A DNA stretch of 64,000 bases, from positions 1 through 64,000 of the forward strand of contig JBIISC010000003.1 in the NCBI GenBank assembly GCA_044341215.1. Reading direction: 5' to 3'. A model generated the notes under the pieces. That model ran no database searches, was not told the origin of the DNA, and saw only the letters and a list, made by a program, of their open reading frames with translations. Made by a program: the position numbers and the translations under genes. Source of the DNA: JAFMIT01 sp044341215 (GTDB taxonomy: Bacteria > Actinomycetota > Actinomycetes > S36-B12 > UBA5976). Position 1 is the first letter of the stretch; each line of letters starts with the position of its first letter. Positions 8,721-16,161 of this stretch are shown here, in pieces.

Positions 8721-9769
8721 CCTACTACTCGACCAAAGCCTGACAAGTGGGATGCGTAATATCTTTCAGATAGCGAAGAAATGATCACGCCAGTTCGAGA
8801 ATTTTGGGCATGAACAAATCGATTGCTACCTATGTAAATGCCAACATGTCGAATCCCATACTTGAAGAAAAAGACTAGGTCACCGACCCGTAGATTTGCC
8901 CGACTGACTGGCCTAGTTGCGGAAATCTGAGCTCGTGAATAGTGCGGCAAGTACACGCCAGCTTTTCTATATGCCGCCATAGTTAAACCAGAACAATCAA
9001 AAACTGTTGGACCAGCCGCTCCAAATACATAGCGATGACCAATCATTGAAAGTGCAAATCGAATCGCAATCTTTACGCGCCGGTTAGCAGCCAAGTTGCC
9101 CGCACGCTTACGTAATTTCTTCGCTTTTGCCGCCTGCGCCTTTTGTTTAGCTTTAATCCGAGCCAAATACTTTTTACGTTGCTCAGCTTTCAGCGAATTC
9201 AACAATCGTCTCGCTTCGGCAAGTTTGCTCTGAGCCATTTTTAAATGTCGGTCTGCTTCTTTAACTAGCTGGCTAGACTTTAGTTGTTCTGCTTTCAATA
9301 AAGTTTTTGTATTCTTGAGACTTATCGATGCGCGTTCAAGATCGCGCATCGCAATAATCTGACGCGAGCCGACGAAATCCACGGCACTCAACTGCGCCAT
9401 GTAATTCTTAGGATTGGAAGAAAATAGTGCTTGCAATTCAAGGTCAATCGTGCCCTGTTGATAGAGGCCAACAATTAATTTTGAGAAATCTTTCTGAAGT
9501 CGCTTGAATTTAGATGATGCTCGTTTTGAATTATTAGTAAGCATTGAAATACGGGTCTTAACTTTCGAAAGCTTTTCTCTAGCTTCATTCCATTGTTCAC
9601 CGGCCGCATTCGCTTCGAATTCTAGGTCGCGAACCTTTTCTTCAACTTCCTTCAAATCCACCCTGGGTGGACTGGCCACAACGTCTGGGACGGTGGAAAC
9701 AGAAAGCGCTAAAGCAATGACTATGGCTGCAAAGTTGCGCCAAAGTCGCGCTTTTCTCAAAGACAACAT
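8717..9769 (-). CDS. NlpC/P60 peptidoglycan endopeptidase with coiled-coil N-terminus (RipC-like)
   Basis: Secreted cell-wall hydrolase cutting D-Glu-diaminopimelate bonds. It begins with a Sec signal peptide (basic LRKARLWRN, hydrophobic IVIALALSV, then VVAS), continues with a long Lys/Glu/Ala-rich coiled coil (about residues 45-230) and ends in an NlpC/P60 domain with catalytic Cys in FDCSGLTMAAY and His in RHVGIYIG. This coil-plus-NlpC layout is that of mycobacterial RipC and corynebacterial homologues activated by FtsEX. A frame to 9847 would put 26 residues before the signal peptide; I start at ATG 9767-9769 because TACTTT lies exactly 6 bases upstream. The FtsEX partnership is inferred. 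Confidence 0.88.
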   Translation of the reverse strand: MLSLRKARLWRNFAAIVIALALSVSTVPDVVASPPRVDLKEVEEKVRDLEFEANAAGEQWNEAREKLSKVKTRISMLTNNSKRASSKFKRLQKDFSKLIVGLYQQGTIDLELQALFSSNPKNYMAQLSAVDFVGSRQIIAMRDLERASISLKNTKTLLKAEQLKSSQLVKEADRHLKMAQSKLAEARRLLNSLKAEQRKKYLARIKAKQKAQAAKAKKLRKRAGNLAANRRVKIAIRFALSMIGHRYVFGAAGPTVFDCSGLTMAAYRKAGVYLPHYSRAQISATRPVSRANLRVGDLVFFFKYGIRHVGIYIGSNRFVHAQNSRTGVIISSLSERYYASHLSGFGRVVG

Positions 9770-9775
9770 TGGCGC

Positions 9776-9781
9776 AAAGTA
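9776..9781 (-). promoter_or_regulatory. -10 box of leaderless NlpC/P60 gene promoter
   Basis: TACTTT on the minus strand, 6 bases before the ATG at 9767-9769; it supports the start that places the signal peptide at the N-terminus. Confidence 0.5.
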
Positions 9782-9875
9782 CCAAAACCAGGGCAATAAG
9801 CCGCCCTGAATGTGCTCGAAATGTCTGTTTTGAGCGTTTTTCACCATTTCTCACACTCAAAATTTGATTAATAAA

Positions 9876-10061
9876 TTATTCGCCACTGGCCTTTTGCATC
9901 CGCAATTTTGGGACTAATCCGACCTGGGATAGCACATCAATTGCATCAAATTCACACGGCTGGAGTTCGCCATCTTGGCTTGGCAAGCTTAAAAATAGAG
10001 TGACAACGCAGTCTCCACAAGCGAGTGGTTTCTCAGTGCAGGTAGCACAATCGATCTTCAT
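9876..10061 (-). CDS. Small Cys-rich protein, CxxC-x6-CxxC
   Basis: A 61 aa protein with Cys at residues 5, 8, 15 and 18 (DCATC and CGDC) and one more in the middle. Two CxxC pairs close together suggest a zinc ribbon or a small Fe-S or redox site. The ATG is preceded by GAGAGGA at good spacing, which argues that it is translated. It lies between the NlpC gene and another zinc-ribbon gene, all on the minus strand. Small proteins of this type recur at this locus in actinobacteria as far as I recall; no function is known to me. Confidence 0.65.
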   Translation of the reverse strand: MKIDCATCTEKPLACGDCVVTLFLSLPSQDGELQPCEFDAIDVLSQVGLVPKLRMQKASGE

Positions 10062-10152
10062 ATTGGTCCTCTCAATTCTCGTTATTTCTGAGCAATGAGA
10101 ACCTACGACAAAGGTCTGACGGGTTAAACCGAATTAACTGGTGGAATTTGAA

Positions 10153-10419
10153 CTATTTGATGGAATCCGGCTCTGAATCGGCTCCGCCAGCACTTGGCCG
10201 AAGAACGTGTTCCACCTCTTCAGTGGCACCACACCATCTGCATGCAATTGAGGAGATCGATTCTTCTAGTGTTTCAGGTGATTCCGTTGAAGGTTCTCCG
10301 CTCATATCTACATGCCAGAATTCTTTGACCTTAGTGGTTCGAACTACATCAAACCTGGTTAGGTTGCCACAACGTCCGCAACGCAAACGATGGAGATTAT
10401 CTGGAAGTGAGAGTGCCAT
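10153..10419 (-). CDS. Zinc-ribbon conserved actinobacterial protein
   Basis: An 88 aa protein: CGRCGNLTRFDVV near the N-terminus (Cys 14 and 17) and CRWCGATEEVEHV near residues 60-72, an obvious two-knuckle zinc ribbon with an acidic Ser/Glu spacer. The antisense frame of similar length has no comparable motif, so this strand is the gene. TAGGCT lies 6 bases before the ATG (leaderless). It is divergent from the exonuclease-UvrC gene, with a strong palindrome between them. Function unknown; the ribbon could bind nucleic acid or a protein partner. Confidence 0.75.
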   Translation of the reverse strand: MALSLPDNLHRLRCGRCGNLTRFDVVRTTKVKEFWHVDMSGEPSTESPETLEESISSIACRWCGATEEVEHVLRPSAGGADSEPDSIK

Positions 10420-10425
10420 GGGGCA

Positions 10426-10431
10426 AGCCTA
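10426..10431 (-). promoter_or_regulatory. -10 box of leaderless zinc-ribbon gene promoter
   Basis: TAGGCT on the minus strand, 6 bases from the ATG at 10417-10419. The position expected for its -35 touches the palindrome at 10452-10470. Confidence 0.55.
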
Positions 10432-10451
10432 TTGACCGGCACTAGATCTCT

Positions 10452-10470
10452 GCGCAGGCACAGCCTGCGC
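10452..10470. repeat. Perfect inverted repeat between divergent genes
   Basis: GCGCAGGC-ACA-GCCTGCGC: two perfect 8-base arms with a 3-base centre, ending 2 bases before the ATG of the exonuclease-UvrC gene and reaching the -35 region of the divergent zinc-ribbon gene. It could be an operator, or an RNA hairpin at the start codon. Confidence 0.6.
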
Positions 10471-10472
10471 GT

Positions 10473-12224
10473 ATGTTCCCCCATGTGGTTTTAGCAAATG
10501 ACGGAACATTTGATTCCTTGGGAAGATATTTGTCTCAAACTACATTCGTCGTCGTTGATCTTGAAACAAATGGTGGCACTCCTTCTGAAGGTGGCATCAC
10601 AGAAATTGGAGCAGTCAAAGTTTGTGGTGGGGAAATAATTAGTGAATTTCAAACCTTAGTAAATCCAGGTGCACCAATTCCGCCATTCATCACACTGCTA
10701 ACGGGCATAAATGATGCCATGGTTGAAAATGCGCCAAACATTTCATTTGCACTTCCGGCATTTATTGAGTGGGCTGGTGAATGCGTGTTTGTCGCACACA
10801 ACGCTCCGTTTGATTTGGGTTTTTTACGTGGGAACGCAAAAATCCTAAATATTGCATTTCCTGGATTTGAGGTTCTCGACACATTGACTTTGGCACGTTG
10901 CGTTTTGCAACCAGATGAAGTGCAGAATAGAAAGCTCGGAACGTTAGCCGCCTATTTTGGTTCACCTACTGAACCAGTGCATCGCGCACTTGCCGATGCT
11001 CGAGCCACCGCTCATGTTTTACACGCCTTGTTCGAACGTTTGGGGTCAATTGGAATCACTACCCTTGAAGAAACTCTAGGAATTACATCGGTCATCAAGC
11101 CTGCGCAACGCAAAAAGCGAACACTTGCAGCAGATTTGCCTCAAGTTCCAGGAGTTTATGCTTTTAAAGATGATCAGGATCGAGTTCTGTATATTGGTAA
11201 GTCTAGGAATATTCGTAAGCGAGCAATGAGTTATTTCACAAAAGCAGAGACTCGTGAACGCATGAATCGTATGCTCGATTTAACCAGCCATATAACTGCG
11301 ATTCCATGTCACACAGATTTGGAAGCTAGCGTCCGTGAATCGCGCATTATTATGCAATCAAAACCACCATTTAATGCAGCTGGCAAGCGAACTGAAAAAA
11401 CAATCTGGATAAGAATTACCAACGAACCCTATCCGCGATTGAGTGTGGTCCGGAAAATCACTGAAGATGCTCTGCATTTTGGCCCAGTCCGCTCTATGGA
11501 ACAAGCAACGTTGGTAGTAGACGCAATTACAACGCTAATTGGTATCCGTACTTGCACCACAAAACTTGGTGTTAAGAAAGCAAGTCCATCTTGCGTTTTG
11601 GGTGAGATAGGTAAATGCGTACTTCCTTGCGAACTAGCAATCTCAACCGATGACTACAAATTATTAATCCAACAGCTTAACTCTGCAATATACGGAGATT
11701 CTTTCATTGAGACAAACTTGCAGCAGAAAATTTCGCAATTAGCTAGCCAAGAAAGATTTGAAGAGGCCGCAGCCATGCGTGACAGATTGCACGCTTGGCT
11801 TTCAGCCTCTATGCGGTTTCATCGGTTAACGACGATTTCAAGCATCAGCGAAATAACTGCCGTGGCGGCTACAGAGACGGGGTTTGATATTCACATCATT
11901 CGTTATGGTGCATTAGCAGCGGCTGGTACAACTACAGATGCCAGCCACATTAAATCTGAAATTGCTGCGATGAAATCGACAGCACAAGAATTTCTGCCGC
12001 CTCTAGCGCCGGCTGGTGCGAACTCCATTTCAGAAGCTTTCATGATTTATAACTGGCTGGATTCAGCAAATGTGATGTTGATTGAAACCAGTGAGCCGCT
12101 TTCGCAACCGTGGCCAAACCAATTAGGGGCGCAGGATATTTACGAAGAACTAACAAATGCTCAAAACAAATCGAACGCAGTATCGGCAACTCGAAAATGG
12201 CAGAACTTTGTGGCACCCAAATAA
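10473..12224 (+). CDS. DEDDh exonuclease / UvrC-like GIY-YIG nuclease fusion
   Basis: A 583 aa two-part nuclease. Residues about 22-200 form a DnaQ-type 3'-5' exonuclease (VVVDLETNGGTPSEGGITEIGA with the D-E pair, later AHNAPFDLGFL and HRALADARATAHVL). A GIY-YIG domain follows (VPGVYAFKDD, VLYIGKSRNIRKR, about 225-300) with a Cys-containing segment, and then a UVR-type helix (QERFEEAAAMRDRLH, about 425-440). This is the architecture of M. tuberculosis Rv2191, a UvrC-like protein fused to a polymerase III epsilon-like domain. The RNase H-like half of true UvrC is absent. It ends directly against the trpD stop. The DNA-repair role is inferred from the domains. Confidence 0.88.
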   Translation: MFPHVVLANDGTFDSLGRYLSQTTFVVVDLETNGGTPSEGGITEIGAVKVCGGEIISEFQTLVNPGAPIPPFITLLTGINDAMVENAPNISFALPAFIEWAGECVFVAHNAPFDLGFLRGNAKILNIAFPGFEVLDTLTLARCVLQPDEVQNRKLGTLAAYFGSPTEPVHRALADARATAHVLHALFERLGSIGITTLEETLGITSVIKPAQRKKRTLAADLPQVPGVYAFKDDQDRVLYIGKSRNIRKRAMSYFTKAETRERMNRMLDLTSHITAIPCHTDLEASVRESRIIMQSKPPFNAAGKRTEKTIWIRITNEPYPRLSVVRKITEDALHFGPVRSMEQATLVVDAITTLIGIRTCTTKLGVKKASPSCVLGEIGKCVLPCELAISTDDYKLLIQQLNSAIYGDSFIETNLQQKISQLASQERFEEAAAMRDRLHAWLSASMRFHRLTTISSISEITAVAATETGFDIHIIRYGALAAAGTTTDASHIKSEIAAMKSTAQEFLPPLAPAGANSISEAFMIYNWLDSANVMLIETSEPLSQPWPNQLGAQDIYEELTNAQNKSNAVSATRKWQNFVAPK

Positions 12225-13268
12225 TTATTTTTGTGAAGCAGCAATCCATTGCGCAAGTTTTTTGCTCGCCAAGCCACTAGCGATGATTTCCCTTGCCTGA
12301 ATGAAATTTCGGGACAAAGCCTCAACTACGTTCACTTCTTTATCAATTCCTTCAACGGCAGTCATGGCGCAGGCGGCATTTATTGCCACCGCATCAACAA
12401 TCCCAGCTATTTTTGCAGATTCGTCGTTTGCAAAAACACTGTGAACTACATCAGCGTTAAATGCGGCATCCCCACCGGCAAGTACGTCGAGTCCATGTAC
12501 ACCAACCCCAACTTCTGAAGGGCTTACTTTCTTTTTAGTGACCTTGCCATTATTGACTACCCAAAGTTGATTTGCCGAATGAATTGAAAATTCATCTAAT
12601 CCATCGTCACCTAGTATCACGATGGCACTTGTTCCCCGCTCCGCCAAAACCTGTGAGATCAGGTCGCCAATCTCCAGATTTGGCACACCAACAATTTGCG
12701 CCTGAGGTTTCGCCGGATTCGCGAGTGGACCAATGACGTTGAAAAAGGTTCTGATTCCAAGTTGTTTTCTAACTGGCCCTGCATACTTCAATGCTGGATG
12801 AAATTCTGGTGCGAAATAGAAAGTAATTCCTACTTCATTTGCGATCTCGCTAACTCGAGCAATCTCAGGATTTAGTTTTACTCCAAGTATCTCCAAAACA
12901 TCAGCCGACCCGCACTTACTAGATGCAGCCCGATTGCCATGCTTCACAACTGTGGTGCCGCTTGCTGCAACTACCACACTCGCCATAGTTGAAATATTTA
13001 CAGTGTGCATTCCATCGCCACCAGTGCCACACGTATCGACTGAGATTCCCGCGACGCTAGCTGGATTTGCGAATTCGAGCATTACGTCAATAAAAGTTTT
13101 AATGTCACTTGGAGTTTCACCTTTAGCCCGCATTGCCACCAAGAATGCGGAGATTTGACCAGGTTCAGCACTGCCGCTAAGGATTTCATTCATTGCCCAA
13201 CGAGCATTTTCTGAGGATAGATTTTTGTCAACGATGATCTCGTCGAGCACAATCGACCAGGTTGACAT
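12225..13268 (-). CDS. trpD: Anthranilate phosphoribosyltransferase
   Basis: Second committed step of tryptophan synthesis: anthranilate + PRPP to phosphoribosyl-anthranilate. The PRPP loop is VDTCGTGGDGMHTVNIST, followed by KHGNRAASSKCGSADVLE and RTFFNVIGPLANP, all diagnostic. Length 347 aa is normal. No other trp gene is adjacent; trpD is also isolated at the homologous position in M. tuberculosis. It starts directly after the stop of the receiver-like gene and ends with no gap against the exonuclease-UvrC gene. Confidence 0.95.
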   Translation of the reverse strand: MSTWSIVLDEIIVDKNLSSENARWAMNEILSGSAEPGQISAFLVAMRAKGETPSDIKTFIDVMLEFANPASVAGISVDTCGTGGDGMHTVNISTMASVVVAASGTTVVKHGNRAASSKCGSADVLEILGVKLNPEIARVSEIANEVGITFYFAPEFHPALKYAGPVRKQLGIRTFFNVIGPLANPAKPQAQIVGVPNLEIGDLISQVLAERGTSAIVILGDDGLDEFSIHSANQLWVVNNGKVTKKKVSPSEVGVGVHGLDVLAGGDAAFNADVVHSVFANDESAKIAGIVDAVAINAACAMTAVEGIDKEVNVVEALSRNFIQAREIIASGLASKKLAQWIAASQK

Positions 13269-13673
13269 TTAAGAAGTTATTGCCAGGCGACGACGAATTA
13301 GCGTCGCGACGGTTTGTGCCAACACAACTGGATCGATTGGATGCGGAACTGCACCTTCGGCGCGAGACCAAGTTGCTAACCAACCGTCTGCTGGACGACC
13401 TGTCAAAACAATGACTGGTGGGCAATTGAAAATCTCATCCTTTAATTGGCGGCAAATCCCCATCCCACCTGCGGGAGCTGCTTCGCCATCCAAAATTGCA
13501 AGATCGATAGTTCCACTATCCATTTGGCGAATAACCACTGGCTCAGTGGCACATTCAACAAAATCAATTCTTGGAAGCTCGGGTGCTGGGCGCGAGCCCA
13601 GGGCTAGCTTCACGGCTTCACGAACCGAGGCGTCGTCGCTGTAAATAAGGACGTTTAGATTCTTTTCGCTCAC
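13269..13673 (-). CDS. Receiver-like (response-regulator fold) stand-alone protein
   Basis: A 134 aa protein with the alternating strand-helix pattern of a CheY receiver: NLNVLIYSDDASVREAV (acidic pair at the first strand end), IDLAILDGEAAP (candidate phospho-Asp), PVIVLTG (conserved Thr). The usual Lys-Pro near the end is replaced by HP (VPHPIDP), so phosphorylation behaviour is doubtful. No output domain follows. I use GTG 13671-13673, which has GGAG upstream; an ATG at 13706 would overlap ctaG by 23 bases without a ribosome site. It lies between ctaG and trpD and is probably co-transcribed with both. Role unknown. Confidence 0.65.
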   Translation of the reverse strand: MSEKNLNVLIYSDDASVREAVKLALGSRPAPELPRIDFVECATEPVVIRQMDSGTIDLAILDGEAAPAGGMGICRQLKDEIFNCPPVIVLTGRPADGWLATWSRAEGAVPHPIDPVVLAQTVATLIRRRLAITS

Positions 13674-13683
13674 AGGATTAACC

Positions 13684-14631
13684 CTACTCTCCTGCTTGAT
13701 TTTCATGGTTTGCTGTACTGGCGTTTATTCGCGCCTCTTGCCGGTCTAAGTCCCTATCAACTCTGACAGCTTCTCGTTCTGAGGCTTTGGACCATTGAAT
13801 CATTAGCGTTATAAACAGCACTAGTCCAACTAGGTCACCGCTTGCCCAGAGTAATCCTCCTGCCATTTGCTGATCTTCCAAGATCGTTGGACCCCAGTCT
13901 CGAACAACAGTCTCATAGTAAGAATTTGCAATTGGGTTTTGGGAGTTCATCAACGTAACTCCAAGAAAAGCGTGGAACGGCAAAGTTACAAAAACTGCAA
14001 ACATTCTGATTGGAAAGCCAAGACGTGGCATTGGATCAATTCCGATTAACGCCCAAATCCATATTGATCCAACCATAACGAAATGCAAGTGGTTGAAGTT
14101 GTGCAAAAGTTGATTGGTTAAAGTGTTTTCGTAATAGCTTGTGAAATACAAAAACCAAGGATTCAATATATAGATTAAACCTGCTACTAGCGGGAATGTG
14201 ATTACCTTTACAAACCAAGACTCCAAAACTCGCATTAACAGTGCCCGCAGTGTCGGTTTGAATGTTCTGAGTGCCAACGTAACTGGAGCGCCTAACGCCA
14301 AAAAAACAGGCGCAAGCATGGATAAAAGCATGTGTTGAACCATGTGAGGTGTTAATAAAACCGTATCAAGCCTTGCAAGCGGACCTTGTGTTGAAATAAA
14401 CGCTGAACCTAGGCCGCCCAAGACGAAGAACAATGTGCGATTGATCGGCCATTTATCGCCGCGTGCATTTAACGCCCGGACCGCAGATAGGTACCAAAAA
14501 GCAGCAGCGAAAACCCCAACCGCAGGAACAATCTCTAGTGGCAACCAATCTGTCCAGCCAGGCTGTATTACTTCCGTAGCGCCTTCTGCACCATGAAGCG
14601 GAATTAGCCCTAGAAAAATCGTTTCAAACAC
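13684..14631 (-). CDS. ctaG: Cytochrome c oxidase assembly factor CtaG (CtaG_2 type)
   Basis: Integral membrane protein, about seven helices over 315 aa, with conserved His residues in LLTPHMVQHMLLSMLAPVFLALGAP and HNFNHLHF that are typical of the CtaG_2 family, which is needed for aa3 oxidase assembly and thought to help copper delivery. The start is GTG 14629-14631 with TAGGCT 6 bases upstream. It is divergent from ctaE, so oxidase assembly and structural genes share one 128-base control region. The protein ends in a charged, Ala/Asn-rich cytoplasmic tail. Confidence 0.9.
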   Translation of the reverse strand: MFETIFLGLIPLHGAEGATEVIQPGWTDWLPLEIVPAVGVFAAAFWYLSAVRALNARGDKWPINRTLFFVLGGLGSAFISTQGPLARLDTVLLTPHMVQHMLLSMLAPVFLALGAPVTLALRTFKPTLRALLMRVLESWFVKVITFPLVAGLIYILNPWFLYFTSYYENTLTNQLLHNFNHLHFVMVGSIWIWALIGIDPMPRLGFPIRMFAVFVTLPFHAFLGVTLMNSQNPIANSYYETVVRDWGPTILEDQQMAGGLLWASGDLVGLVLFITLMIQWSKASEREAVRVDRDLDRQEARINASTANHENQAGE

Positions 14632-14637
14632 ATAAAG

Positions 14638-14643
14638 AGCCTA
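14638..14643 (-). promoter_or_regulatory. -10 box of leaderless ctaG promoter
   Basis: TAGGCT on the minus strand, 6 bases before GTG 14629-14631. Confidence 0.55.
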
Positions 14644-14654
14644 CTTTGCCTTCT

Positions 14655-14742
14655 AGGTGGGTCTATGCGAAAAAAATGTGACTCATCCCACCTGAAAAAG
14701 AGTCGCTTAGTGGGTCAGCCCACTAAGCCTCACTGTGAGTCA
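14655..14742. promoter_or_regulatory. Nested inverted repeats in the ctaG-ctaE divergent region
   Basis: Three inverted repeats interleave: AGGTGGG (14655-14661) with CCCACCT (14687-14693); TGACTCA (14679-14685) with TGAGTCA (14736-14742); and a perfect 10-base-arm palindrome GCTTAGTGGG/CCCACTAAGC with a 4-base centre (14705-14728). GTGGGTC occurs twice. This density suggests regulator binding or a cruciform controlling both oxidase genes; no known family motif is recognised. Confidence 0.5.
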
Positions 14743-14759
14743 TTTGCCACAATAGGCCT

Positions 14760-15356
14760 GTGAATACTGCCACCCTTACCCCAAGCAATACCCACGCTGA
14801 TCGGCCGAATCTGGTTTCCGTAGGCACAATTGTTTGGCTGGCGAGCGAGTTAATGTTTTTTGCTGCACTCTTTGCAATGTACTTCACTCACCGATCGGTA
14901 AATCCAGAGCTTTGGACTCAATCCACACCGCTGCTCAATATTCCTTTTGCCAGCGCTAATACTTTCATTTTGGTTGCATCATCGGTTACTTGCCAACTTG
15001 GGGTTTTTGCGGCTGAACGTGGAGATGCCAAAGGACTGCGAAAGTGGTTCATCATTACATTCATGATGGGTGCAGTTTTTATTGGTGGCCAGGTGTATGA
15101 ATATGCAGCGCTCGTTAGTGAAGGGCTTACGCTTTCATCTTCTTCCTACGGCTCGGTGTTTTACCTAACTACAGGTTTTCACGGTCTGCACGTAACTGGT
15201 GGTCTGGTCGCATTCCTTTTTGTACTTGCAAGCTCGTACACCGGAAAAGTTTTTACACATTCCAAAGCAACTCGCGCAATCGTTGTCAGTTACTACTGGC
15301 ACTTCGTTGACGTGGTTTGGATTGGTTTGTTTGCAATGATTTACCTGATCAAATAA
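14760..15356 (+). CDS. ctaE: Cytochrome c oxidase subunit III
   Basis: Membrane subunit of the aa3 oxidase; 198 aa with five helices, as in actinobacterial CtaE. Typical motifs are WLASELMFFAALFAMYF near the first helix, the segment LTTGFHGLHVTGG, and the C-terminal YYWHFVDVVWIGLFAMIYLI. It starts with GTG and is the first gene of ctaE-qcrC-qcrA-qcrB, matching the actinobacterial bc1-aa3 supercomplex operon. 22 bases separate it from qcrC. Confidence 0.95.
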   Translation: MNTATLTPSNTHADRPNLVSVGTIVWLASELMFFAALFAMYFTHRSVNPELWTQSTPLLNIPFASANTFILVASSVTCQLGVFAAERGDAKGLRKWFIITFMMGAVFIGGQVYEYAALVSEGLTLSSSSYGSVFYLTTGFHGLHVTGGLVAFLFVLASSYTGKVFTHSKATRAIVVSYYWHFVDVVWIGLFAMIYLIK

Positions 15357-15378
15357 GAAGTTTGGGATAGGAATAAAC

Positions 15379-16161
15379 GTGACCCACTTTGCACAATTAC
15401 GCAGACATCGTCTAGCTGGATTGTTCGTCATGATTTTGGCATTGGCTATTACAGCCTTTGCTTACACAATCATCACTTCAAACACGCAACGCGTAAGCGC
15501 ATCAGTGGCATCTGAAACAACTGTAGAAAGAGGTAAGGCGCTTTTCGCAGAAGGATGCAGCTCATGTCACGGGCTTCAAGCAGCCGGCACAACAGATGGG
15601 CCATCTTTAATTGGGGTCGGCGCAGCCGCAGTTGATTTCCAAGTTTCATCTGGGCGTATGCCGATGGCTGCTTTAGGAATGCAGGCAATGCGAAAAGCTG
15701 CTATTTACGATGAAGAAGAAATAGCAGCCTTAGCCGCATATGTCGCTAGTTTGGCTCCAGGCCCAGCAATTCCTACGGATATGGAATTAGACACTTCTAC
15801 AGCTGATCTCGCAGTTGGTAATCAATTATTTGCAGTTAACTGCGCACAATGCCATAACTTTGCAGGTGAAGGTGGTGCGCTTACCCAAGGAAAATATGCT
15901 CCTAATTTGATGGTGGCAACTGATCGTCAAGTTTATGAAGCAATGATTACTGGACCACAAAACATGCCAGTTTTCAAGACTCTTTCAAGTGATCAGAAAA
16001 AAGCTATTTTGAAATATGTTCAATACCTTCGCAACGCTCCAAATCCAGGAGGTGCTGACCTTGGCCGCCTAGGCCCAGTGACTGAGGGTTTGTTTGCATG
16101 GACATTCGGATTCGGCTTACTTATCGCTGCCGCTATCTGGATTGGAGTTAAAGCCAAATGA
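15379..16161 (+). CDS. qcrC: Diheme cytochrome c subunit of the bc1 complex
   Basis: Membrane-anchored cytochrome c1-type subunit with two c-type heme sites, CSSCH (Cys 60, 63, His 64) and CAQCH (Cys 156, 159, His 160). An N-terminal hydrophobic helix works as signal anchor and a C-terminal helix (LFAWTFGFGLLIAAAIWIGV) holds it in the membrane. In actinobacteria this diheme protein replaces a soluble cytochrome c and passes electrons directly to CtaC of the oxidase. The GTG start follows a GGGATAGGAA leader. It overlaps qcrA by 4 bases. Confidence 0.95.
   Translation: MTHFAQLRRHRLAGLFVMILALAITAFAYTIITSNTQRVSASVASETTVERGKALFAEGCSSCHGLQAAGTTDGPSLIGVGAAAVDFQVSSGRMPMAALGMQAMRKAAIYDEEEIAALAAYVASLAPGPAIPTDMELDTSTADLAVGNQLFAVNCAQCHNFAGEGGALTQGKYAPNLMVATDRQVYEAMITGPQNMPVFKTLSSDQKKAILKYVQYLRNAPNPGGADLGRLGPVTEGLFAWTFGFGLLIAAAIWIGVKAK

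Noticed and set aside
10148..10435. Open frame of 95 aa on the plus strand
   Set aside because: The opposite strand encodes a clear two-knuckle zinc ribbon with a promoter, so this is the shadow.
12225..13268. Possible trp operon attenuator or T-box near trpD
   Set aside because: trpD starts directly after the previous gene; there is no leader region.
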